Source: Tilletia caries (Eukaryota; Basidiomycota; Exobasidiomycetes; Tilletiales; Tilletiaceae). From it: a stretch of 64,000 nt of DNA. The stretch spans positions 1,736,001 to 1,800,000 of the forward strand of contig JALUTQ010000046.1 of the NCBI GenBank assembly GCA_032718865.1, written 5' to 3'. How positions within the stretch are numbered: position 1 is the stretch's first letter; each line of letters begins with the position of its first letter. A program made the translations under genes and the position numbers. The notes below the pieces were generated by a model, which saw nothing but the letters and a program-made list of their open reading frames with translations, had not been told where the DNA came from and ran no database searches. Shown here piece by piece: positions 55,500 through 64,000 of the stretch.

Positions 55500-56130
55500 C
55501 AATTTGATTGGGTCACTTCAAGAAATGCCATTGATCATTCATATCACTAATTCCACCGGCATACATTATTAAAGCAATTCGTCACATTGGAGAACAATCC
55601 GCCCCGCTTCCCCTCCCCCCCTATTCCTGGATAGATTTTTCGCACTGTCGAACCTGTCATTTGTAAATTGTCATTTGTCATTTACTTGAGTTCAAAGCCA
55701 AAAGCGGAGCAATTCTTGAAGTACTCCGCCACTAATCATTAATCATCAATCATTATTCATTCATTAATTATTAATCTTTAATCATTAATCATTAATCATT
55801 AATCATTCATCATTAATCATTAATAATCAATCATAAATCATTGGGTGACTTCAAGAATTGCCATTAATCATTAACATTAACATTAACAGTGCCATAGATC
55901 ATTAAATCAATATCTCACATCGGAGATCAATCCAGCCCCCCCCCCCCCCGGATAATTTTTTGCGCTGTCGAACCTGTCATCGACTTGGGTTCACAGCCAA
56001 AAGCTGAGCACTTCTTGATTTACTCCGCCATTGATCCATTAATTATTAATCACGCGGGCATAAATCATTGGGATTCTTGAAGCCACCCAGTCACTTCAAC
56101 CCACCACCTGCGAATGGACCCGCATAAAAG
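55500..56130. repeat. ATTAATC-rich minisatellite and a duplicated AT-rich block
   Basis: A segment from about 55503 to 55735 (TCACTTCAAGAA, TTTTTCGCACTGTCGAACCTG, AAAGCGGAGCA-TTCTTGA) is repeated in diverged form at about 55849-56035. Between them lie tandem ATTAATC units (55735-55835), and a C run stands at 55938-55949. Non-coding. Confidence 0.75.
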
Positions 56131-56172
56131 CCGGGACTGAGCTTACTGCCTCCTTTTCTTCTTCCCCTTCCT

Positions 56173-56370
56173 TCATCGCGGGCTGACGCTCAGAGGCCGG
56201 CCACGTATGGAAAGTTCCACTAAGTCGAGACCGGCCAGGTGCCTACGAATTGTTGATTGCACCGCGCCACGTGGAATGTTCAAAAGCTCGGCAATTTTTC
56301 GCTGTGAATAATCCAGAACCCTGCTTCGACGTGGTGATAACTGATGCCCTAACGGAGACAGGAAGCAAGT
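56173..56370 (-). pseudogene. Tc1/mariner-like transposase N-terminal fragment
   Basis: The minus frame reads VLDYSQRKIAELLNIPRG, AVQSTIRRHLAGLDLVEL and GRPLSVSPR: a helix-turn-helix followed by the GRP(R)xxSPR hook of Tc1-type DNA-binding domains. There is no catalytic part; the upstream side is cut by the MITE fragment at 56366. Confidence 0.6.
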
Positions 56371-56602
56371 AGCTATATGTTTGCACTGTAAGTAGCTGTG
56401 AGTAACTGTAAGTTGGGTCAAATCTTCGGCTTGCGAACGGCAACTTCTAGTGACTATAAGTTACCGTGTTCGGGCCGATACAGTTTAAGTTGACTTAATT
56501 TTTCCGGAGGCTCCGCCGCCCGCAGTTTAGTCACAGTTTAAGTAGATTAAGTTAACTTACCCGCAGTTGCAGTTAAGTAAGTTGGTAAGTTGCCGAGCCT
56601 TG
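56366..56602. mobile_element. CAAGGCTCGG MITE fragment (AACTTAA type)
   Basis: Reverse-orientation match to the left third of 38215-38955, ending in TTGCCGAGCCTTG. The other end is missing and no duplication is found, so it is truncated. Confidence 0.75.
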
Positions 56603-56786
56603 CTCAAGACTCAAGAGTCATTCTGTGGAAAGGATCTGAGGCTGACTCTGACAGGACTCACTACTCAGGAGCAAAGGAATGACAGAAACGATTTTGAATT
56701 CAGTTGCGATGAGATGCGAGGATGGGGGTTGCGGGAGCCGAGAGCACATGGGGGGGATGCTACACAGGGATTACGAACGGATGCGA

Positions 56787-57518
56787 CTATGCGAGGGTGA
56801 GAACTGAGGATACATGAGGAGCCGAGGAGCGATGTGCTGTAGGGGACTGGGGATGCAAGGGATTACGGAAGGCCGAAGGAATGCGAGCTGAGAGAGTCGG
56901 GAGGTATGCCGCTGACCGCTCAGGCTTCAACCGAGGGAAAGAGGGCGAACGAAGCGCGGAGGCGGAGCGAGACTTGAAGGGCGTGAAGGTCGGCCTTCGT
57001 GGCGGCGTGCGCCGCGCGCTCCATGGCGAGGGTCCCTCGACGGCGTTGGTGTTCGCCTCCGACGTGATTTCGAGCAGGCGGAGCTGCTGCTTGGTCTTGA
57101 GGTGGGAAGCCTGCTCTTCGCGCAGGGAGGCACTCTCGGCTCGGGCGGCTTCGACCGACTGCGATACCTTCCTGCAATCAGCAATGGAAACATGGTCAGT
57201 GAAGAGATACCGTGAGATAGTGGGAAGGGAAGAGACTTACCGGTCGCAGGCATGAAGTCGCTCGTCCAGAGTATTGACGCGCGTGGTCAGTTCGGTGACG
57301 AGATCCTCCGTGGTCGCAGACGCGACGCTGAACGTGAAGTTGTGCGTGCCGTTGCGCGCGTCGAGGTATCCGACCGTTGAAGAGCTTGCTGCGGGACGAG
57401 GACGGGCGGGCTGGTCCTCGAGCTCGGCCGATGCCGCATTGCGGCGCGCAGGAGTGGGGTTCGTTGGGGTCGGTCTGTTAGGTGCGCTGGGCGCGTTCGA
57501 GGCACTAGTGCTGTTCAC
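56787..57518 (-). CDS. Hypothetical coiled-coil protein
   Basis: Two exons, 57518-57241 and 57171-56787 (69 bp intron, GTAAGT donor, GATTGCAG acceptor), 220 aa. The first exon has a Pro/Ala/Thr-rich start, then FTFSVASATTEDLVTELTTR and VNTLDERLHACDR. The second continues KVSQSVEAARAESASLREEQ and LKTKQQLRLLEITSEAN, so a coiled coil spans the splice site. That continuity is the main support for the model. It ends in a basic, Ser/Pro-rich tail. No family was recognised. It could be a short structural protein or part of an element partner protein. Confidence 0.5.
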
Positions 57519-57809
57519 ACGTAGACCTTAGTCTCGCCCACCCTCTCTTGTTCTCGCCTCGCCTCGCTCCGCCTCACCACAAATCACCTAGGCTCGCTCA
57601 AGCACACTTGCATTACAGAATCCCAGATAGATGCACAATCAGACCGAACTGGTACAGATACAGACTGGAAGCAAGCGCACTTCGACTGCTGGCGCATAAC
57701 CGATTGGGAAAGAAGCTGAAACCGAGGGGAAAAATGGTAGTGAAGCAAACGGGATGGTCTGGACGTTGAGCTCGCCCGAGTAGAAGATATTCACGCTCGA
57801 ACTCCAAAG

Positions 57810-57939
57810 CTAGATGTTGAGCGAGACCACAGCCGTGTCGATGGCCTTGATGTTACTGGACAGGGAGGCGTAGTCGGCTATGGCGACGGTAGCCAGGGAG
57901 AGAAGTGCAACGAGGTTGTGAAATGTGAAAGAACTGCAT
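57810..57939 (-). pseudogene. Remnant of a small secreted protein
   Basis: A start at 57939 (MQFFHISQ) and, one base out of frame, LVALLSLATVAIADYASLSS then NIKAIDTAVVSLNI before a stop. Together they look like a signal peptide and the first helix of an HsbA-like (hydrophobic surface-binding) secreted protein, but the assignment is weak and no downstream exon was found. Confidence 0.25.
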
Positions 57940-58214
57940 CCTGAAGAATGAGAGTATGGGTGATTTGAATTTGAATGTGAAGAAGGGTAAAGCTTGGGGG
58001 GGTAAAGGCGGGTTAAGCCTGTCTTTGAGAAGGAAGCAGAAGTGTAAAGTGAGGAAGGAGTGGTTAGATGACGAGGATACAGCAAAAAGTGAAGTTGGCA
58101 CATTGACCGCGGCCTTTTATGGCTTTCCGAAGGACGCATTCGGATACCCCCTCGAATGTTGCACCACGCTGTAGACAGATTACGTTTAGCTAAACTGTCC
58201 TCGACGACGCTCAA

Positions 58215-59776
58215 ACCTCAAACCTCTTCCGCCAAAAAAGGAGAGCGTGTGAACTGTGAAGAACCTGTGTTGAAGTGAAGCGAAAAGGTTAGCTGAGTCG
58301 GCATCGAAAGACGTTGTGCGGTGTGCCTCGTTCCTTGACCCTTGCACTTCAGCCAGCCAGCAAGGTGGAAGACATCAAATGCACAATGCACAATGTCAGC
58401 AGAAAAAGGGGAAACATGAGCTCAAGCGTCAACAGTTGGGAGCAGTTGGGAGCGGTTAACTGTTCACCTCGCAGTGATCAGTGACCCCGAGACCCGAGTT
58501 CCCGACACCTCTCGCAGTAGTTTTTGCTAGACGGAGCCGATCGATCGATGCGGTACCAGATGCAATAAGGGGGTGGTGGTCTCTTCTTGTATGAGCAGGC
58601 GGGTTCCGGATAGAGAAAAAGTGAGTGGAACAACAAGCCAGGTCAGATTTCAGAAGGGTCAATCACGTACAGCTAGTGCGCACGACGCAGAACTTGGGCA
58701 TGAATGTACCTGACGGAAGACAGGCGCAGCAATGGAGCAACAGGTTCAGCAAAAACAGTTTATCCTCTGAGACTCAGTATGAGCAAGCGGCGCGCTACAG
58801 TTCATACTCACATTTTGTGTTTTGACTTTTTGCTCGATCTTGGTGAGGAGCTGTAATCCCCTACCGACCCATGGTAGGCGATGCGCAGTGGGGGGTGCGG
58901 AGGACTGGGGAGATCGAAACAGAAGAAGGAAAAGCTGCATGAACCAAATAGGTGGGGCGTGGGGCAGGGTTGAGGATCGTCAGCCGTCTGGAGACGTGTG
59001 GAGGGGTCTGAGGAGGAGGCAGGGGTGATCTGTGATGACTGGTGGTGGTGACATAATACTTAATAAGATATGTTGAACCGCGCCACTTGCCAGACACTGT
59101 GGAAGATCTCACGGTCAAGTTCAGTCAGTCAGTGTCAGCCGGCCAAGCGTCAAGGCGCAGCAGTCACTCATCTTCAAATCGAAGCCAGGTTATCTCCGCG
59201 GTCTGAGGAGTGAGAGCATGGAAGCAAGTCGTGGCAGGGGACTGGTCAGCATTAGAATCGCACATGGAGAGAGTAGTGACTGGGGATCGATACTCGACGG
59301 TGCTGGTGGCCTGGTGCTGACTTCCGGAGCGAGTGGTGGGGGAAGTCGGCAGCTGTCGGGGCTGTGTTGCCGTGCTGTGTTCTGTGGTGCGATGCTGTTG
59401 TTGAGCGGCAAGGGGGGCGAGGGAGGGGAGGAGAGGTGCTGAACATGTGTCAGGAACAGTTCACAGTTGGGAGAGAGTGGGAGTACGGTTCACTGGCTGT
59501 GTGGAGTGTGGACGTGTGGTGGTAGGCGGATGCGTGAAGGGTGTGGTCGGGAGAGAAGAAAAGACGACCTGTGGAGGGGAAGAAAAAAAAGGGCGACACG
59601 TGCACCCCGGCAGTCAGCAGTCGGCAGAGAAGGTCCGTAGTGCCGAGTGTCGGGGTTGTCCTGCAATAGAGAAGAGCAGGTGTCAGCTGTCACCAACGTC
59701 TGCAGCAGCATTGAGAACTCACCTCTCAGCTCACCTCTGTGCGGTGCTCCTCCCCGCTCCTCCCTCTCTGTCCCAC
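58215..59776. other. Gene-free region upstream of Harbinger locus 2
   Basis: About 1.5 kb. Frames such as 58625-58825 and 59218-59442 have no domain-like or conserved features. It probably contains the left end and promoter of Harbinger 2, but no inverted terminal repeat could be matched to the right side. Confidence 0.35.
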
Positions 59777-61440
59777 ATGTCCGTTCCTCCCGGCCCCGGT
59801 CCCGCTCGGGCTCGTCCTCGTCAGGTCGCTCCGTCCCGCACATCACCCCGGAAGGTGGCCGCAAACGCTCCCGCACCTCAGGCAACGGGACAGCCCTCCA
59901 CAGCTGCCGCTGGGATCTTGAGTGGGGCTCTGGGTCCTGCCGCTGGTGGTGGTGCCGATGCAGCTCCGGCACCGGCCGAGATCGAAGAAGGCGCCTCCAA
60001 AATGCGCTGGACGCGCGTAGACGAGGAAAACTTGGCGGAATGGCTCTGCAAGAGAGACAAGTCTGGATTAGCAAGGAATCTGGCTCTGTTCATCTCGCAC
60101 AGGAACGATGCCTGCCTGCGCATGATAAAGGAACTTCGTCTGGCGGATCAGCACCCCACGCTCGCCGAACTGCTGAAGGGTCAGCAGAAACTCGCTGCAA
60201 AGAGGGTCGGAGACAAGGTCAGCAAGATGATTGAGCGCTACAACTCCGTTGTGCAGCAGCTAAGCACAACTGGAGGTGGCATCGGAGGGGTAGGGGAGGA
60301 TGAAGAAAACGCCCTGTTCAAAGGTGCGAATGGAAGAAAGGGGGAGACGATTCAAGGTCAGTCCTATACTTATTCCCACCGCGCTATCAGAGGAACTAGA
60401 TCGCTGAGATGCTGGAATTTATAGCCTACGTCGAAAGGACCTGCCATTGGTACTATACCCTTGAAGATGTTATGGCCACGAAGTCCAACGTCCGTCCGCC
60501 CGTGGTAGCCAGCAGTGCAGGTCTCGCGCAGCAGCCTCGGGCGGTCCCCGAGAATTCGGACGCCGATCTAGAGGCGTATGGGGATGCCAATTCTGCGCAG
60601 CGGATCTTGGACGCAGATTTTCCTGTTCGGGATCAAGGAGGCGATCTGGAACAAGGAGACGAGGCTCTTGGTAGTCCAGCTGCTGCTGGAGAGGAGCGTG
60701 GCCAACCACAGCAGAAAGGAAAGGAACGGGAGATCAGTGGCAGTCAGCACCCCGAAAAAAGCCAAGATGGTCAAGAGAGCCAGAAAGGTCCAACGATCAA
60801 AACCCCAAGCTCTTCGCGCGGGCCCGTTCTCAACAAAAGGCCCGGTCCCAACCCCCTTTCTACGCCAAGCAAGTCCTCCAGCATAGCGGACGTTATCGTG
60901 TCTCTCGATGCCAACAGAACCAAAAACCAGCAAGAACGCGAACGAGTTGCAATGGACCGCGATCGGGCTGCGTTGTTGGAGGCAGCCGAAGCCAAGAAGG
61001 CGGCTGAAGCTGTGGAAAAGACCAAATGGTCTGGGGACCAGGCCTTGCGATGGGCGGAACATGAGGCCGAAAAGAAGGAGAGGGAGAAGGAGCGCGAGGA
61101 CAGGAGGATGGAGCTAGAGGCCAAAGAGACCAGAAGGGAAACAGAAATGCGATGGGAGCGACATCGACGTGATGAGCAGCGGGAGGCTGATCGGCTGCGA
61201 AGAGAGGAGGAACGGGAAGATCAGAAGGCGCGTAGAGAGGAGGAGAAGGAGGAGCGAAGGGAAGAGAGGGAGGAACGAAGGGAGGAAAGGCGTCAGCAAG
61301 ATAAGGAGCGAGCAGAAGAAAGGGCGTTGGAACGCGAGAGGCTCAGACTGGAGATGTTCAGGGCACAATCGGCCACCAACGCGCCTCTCGTCAACCCTTT
61401 TGGAGCACATGGTACGAGCTCGGTTCCACATCTCAGCTGA
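59777..61440 (+). CDS. Harbinger 2 partner protein (Myb/SANT-like with long coiled coil)
   Basis: Exon 1 from 59777 to about 60356: Pro/Ala-rich start, then MRWTRVDEENLAEWLCKRDK and LALFISHRNDACLRMIKEL, a Myb/SANT-like helix bundle, and VGDKVSKMIERYNSVVQQL. Exon 2 runs from about 60400 to 61440: EMLEFIAYVERTCHWYYTLE, a Ser/Pro spacer with KTPSSSRGPVLNKRPGPNP, and a very long Arg/Glu coiled coil (REEEREDQKARREEEKEERR) to the stop. No donor/acceptor pair joins the two in phase (CTAG/ATCGCTGAG needs phase 0, the donors give phase 1), so a one-base lesion or non-standard intron must lie near 60320-60400. The arrangement with a convergent DDE transposase matches Harbinger 1. Confidence 0.6.
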
Positions 61441-61849
61441 GAATTAGGTTACTGATTCTCTACGTTCTGACACTATTCCTTAGGTTCTGCCGGTCCTCAG
61501 CAGTAGTGGGGACCTCCTCCGCCCTGGTTGGCTCAGGTTCTGTCTGGGGGCCCACCGCAATGGCAGTCAGCGCTTTCGAACCCAGGGCAAGGTTCGATGT
61601 CGTCGTCTCGACCAGAACCAGGAGCAAGGATTGATCCGTCGAGCACGTTGTCGTCGTCTCGGTCAGAACCAGGAGCAACGCTCGGTGCGTCGAGGCCCGA
61701 GGGATAAGGTCGGTCAAACATTACAAACTTCCAATGTCCATCTACAGGCTGCAGAAACTGAATTCAAAAGCTGATAACATTTTTGAATTGCAGTGAATCA
61801 AAGCCCATCCGTTGTTTGTCGTGGTTCCTTTTCGCCTCCCTCTTCGCCA
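61441..61849. other. Spacer between convergent Harbinger 2 genes
   Basis: About 400 bp. It contains two imperfect copies of GTCGTCTCGGTCAGAACCAGGAGCAA-like sequence (near 61600 and 61650). No gene seen. Confidence 0.5.
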
Positions 61850-63184
61850 TCAATCCAAACGACGTTGAAACTGCAGCACCTCCCTTTGAACGTTTTTCCG
61901 TCGCCGATCCTGTGCTCTGTCCTCAACAACATTGGCACCCTCTTCCCCCTCTTCATTCTCCCCCTCTTCAAGGCGTTCGTCCTCCCAATCGTCCTTGGCC
62001 CACAGCATTATGTTGTGGAGGACGCAGCAGGCGCTGACCCATCGGTATACGAGTTCCATACTGTCGTCGTTCAACACCCGCAATCGCAATCCTCTCAGAC
62101 TGGACCATCGATTCTTCAGCAGTCCAAACGCGTGCTCAATATCGATGCGCAATGAAGACAGCGCGCGATTGAAGATGCGATTGTCGGGGAGCCGAGATAG
62201 AGGATGCTTGTATGGGGCCACCAAGTGATCGCCACAGGGGTATGCCGAGTCGGCGATGAGGTATTCGTGAGGGGCAAAATACTCATCAGGTCGCATCGCT
62301 ACATCTGTATTCGACCACACTCGACTGTCATGAACAGAGGCCGGCCATCCCGTACTGATAAAAGTGAATTGCTTCTTCCTGTTGCAGACTGCAGTCAGGT
62401 TGATAGCATACTTCTTCTTGCGTGTGAAGAATTCTTCGCCTGTCATCGTACCGCCTGATTAGAAAGATGATAAGTCTACATCAGCGCTGCCATACATGAG
62501 CATGATTCAACCATCGACGCATAACATGACAAACCTGGTTTCTCGTAAAGAACAACATCCGTACCGTCCAGCTTCCCGATCGCCCCCCTTAAGCCCGCCC
62601 TGTTGTAGGAGTCTTTTTGATTCTGCTGCTCTGTCGTCAGCGTCTGGCCACTGAATCCAATCCTGCATGATATCGCTGAGAGCTCGTGTCACCCGCTTCA
62701 TGCACTTGACAATATGTCCCTCCGATGTGGCCCAGTGCCCCGCCTCGATCCGAATCCCACTTCCCGAGCCACTCATACCAAATTTGTGCAGCGCGATCGC
62801 CAACTGTTCCGCTACGGAAGATTGAGGAGACCTCGCCGTCGCCGACGTGCCAAAGATGGGATTGCTGGCGATGAGATCGTGGACTAGGCCGAACGTCGCA
62901 CGGTCCATCCTGACCCAGGTCCGGAATCGAGAGTCATCGAGCTCTGGCAGCACCATATCCACCCAGGCACGCGCCTTTGGAACAGGCAATCGATCCTCAA
63001 GATATCGAGTTTCGTAGAGTTCCGCAAGCATGATCATTGAGATTGTTGAGAGAGAAGGAAAGGACTCAGATGACTCTGTGTCGCTGTCTGTGTTGGGGAA
63101 TGACTGCGCTTCGTCCAGCACGAGGAAAGCAGTGAGGCCTTCTGCTTCTTGTATGAGTCGAGCTCGATCTGTACGCGGTCGCAT
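61850..63184 (-). pseudogene. Harbinger 2 DDE transposase, one frameshift
   Basis: Exon 1 63184-62535, exon 2 62454-61850. Exon 1 has the helical N-terminal region (FRTWVRMDRATFGLVHDLI, VAEQLAIALHKFGMSGSG) and, one base out of frame, GAIGKLDGTDVVLYEKPG with the first catalytic Asp. The extra base is in a run of six (62583-62588). Exon 2 gives GEEFFTRKKKYAINLTAVC, PASVHDSRVW (second Asp), ADSAYPCGDHLVAPYK and LRIDIEHAFGLLKNRW (Glu), then RVLNDDSMELVYRWVSACC. With the extra base removed, phase across the 80 bp intron is correct and length is 417 aa. An acidic C-terminal tail follows. Confidence 0.8.
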
Positions 63185-63629
63185 GGCTGGTCAACGTTGT
63201 GGTTGCACGTAGCCAACGTGAGGACGGATGCGCGAAATGGCCAAGTTGTGAGCTCTGTTGTATTGGACGCTGTGTTGTATTGAGCGTAGGGCAAGGCATA
63301 CAAACTGTTACAAAAATGAGGCGAACTCAGGAATTTAGGCGCGGCGCGGGGAGGCGCAGCGAGAATAAGGGCTACGTGTGAACAGCACTACTGCGAGCTC
63401 GAGTCTTGGTCATGATGTGTTGGTGCAGTGTGTGAAGAAGGAAGTTCTTGAGTGGTGGGGTGGGCGACCGAATTGGGGAGATTTCGTCCACAATTTGCCG
63501 ACTTTTATATGTATGGTCCCGCATCCGAAGACGCGAAGGCGAAGCTCACTTCATCTCGAAAAAAAATCGTTGCGCAATGAAAACCTGTCCAGGAAATTCT
63601 CATTTTGCGCGCCAGCACGCTCTATCTCC
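63185..63629. other. Upstream region of the Harbinger 2 transposase
   Basis: No supported gene. Presumably holds the promoter and right end of Harbinger 2; the terminal repeat was not identified. Confidence 0.35.
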
Positions 63630-63637
63630 CGTACCGG

Positions 63638-64000
63638 CAAGGCTCGGCCAGTTATTATAAGTTGTCCATTTTTGGTCCGCAGTTAAGTTTAGTTTAAGTT
63701 GGAACCCGGCGCCGGCGCCGGCGCCCGCAGTTTAGTTTAGTCACAGTTTAGCCACTTACTATCATTACAGTCAACTTAATTTTGGGCTGTCACCATACGT
63801 TACTTACAGTTATTTATAGTATCTTAATCTCGTCTCAGTCACCCAATTCACGCGGTATCTACCTCAAGATGTCTGGTACTATTCCAGTTTGCCTTTAGGC
63901 ACGTACTTTGCCGCCTCCGAGCCCGCTCGTACATGTTTCCTCTCTTCACTACCTCCAAAGACTCATGCTTTTTAGTTATTTTTAATTACTTGTTACAGTT
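63638..64000. mobile_element. CAAGGCTCGG MITE, copy B, cut by the window end
   Basis: Starts CAAGGCTCGGCCAGTTATT and matches the right half of 38215-38955 in reverse almost base for base, including the non-repetitive core (GTACTATTCCAGTTTGCC, CGTACATGTTTCCTCTC) and a longer GCGCCGGCGCCGG run. The other end lies beyond the window. Confidence 0.88.

Overview
This is nuclear DNA of an intron-rich basidiomycete fungus. Genes have several short GT-AG introns (about 45-115 nt, donors mostly GTGAGT) and closely spaced neighbours, and the set is typical of a yeast-like fungus (TAD2, CYB5, a Siw14/Oca1-type phosphatase, a cytosolic GH5, GPI10, SEC12, CHS5). The style suggests Pucciniomycotina, for example a Microbotryomycete; that placement is inference. 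The window has two halves. Bases 1-14,934 are an ordinary gene-dense block. Bases 14,935-64,000 are an island of nested mobile elements with few host genes.

Gene block: a Cys-rich secreted protein (810-1997, +); TAD2 (-) and CYB5 (+) sharing a promoter; a Siw14/Oca1-like phosphatase (-) and a GH5 glucanase (+) sharing a promoter; GPI10 (-), convergent with the GH5; SEC12 (-) and CHS5 (+) sharing a 203 bp promoter. Exon structures were worked out from splice sites with consistent reading phase.

Transposon island: (a) LTR elements with TG...CA termini, 5 bp target-site duplications, a primer-binding site directly after the LTR and a G-rich tract before the 3' LTR, but no gag, protease, reverse transcriptase or integrase. 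Their one protein begins with a forkhead-associated (FHA)-like domain. One family (17171-21517) is a LTR-internal-LTR-internal-LTR tandem; a second, diverged family (47533-49774) lies inside a hAT transposase gene. (b) hAT-type non-autonomous elements with 8 bp duplications whose interiors are almost wholly made of one short degenerate motif, a different one per family: CTATAGTC, TATAGTATAC, AGTAACTGTA/AACTTAA, TAGTCACTATA, ATATGACC or GGATGTGGATG. Several are nested in each other. (c) Two Mutator-like elements (27290-29562 and about 31253-33355). (d) Two two-gene PIF/Harbinger-like loci (33473-37388 and 59777-63184), each with a coiled-coil/Myb-like partner gene convergent to a DDE transposase. 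(e) A broken hAT transposase gene (46468-52402), a Tc1-like fragment, a 342 bp tandem repeat and microsatellites. Possible host genes in the island are a four-exon protein kinase (44508-46240), an unrecognised gene broken by a MITE (41043-43003), and two weakly supported hypothetical genes (53825-55053, 56787-57518).

Insertion order can be read from the duplications. The FHA-LTR tandem entered a CTATAGTC MITE, an AGTAACTG MITE entered a TATAGTATAC MITE, the second FHA-LTR element entered the hAT gene, and a TAGTCACTA MITE entered Harbinger 1. The best candidate for an undescribed system is the FHA-encoding LTR family; the motif-filled hAT MITEs come second.
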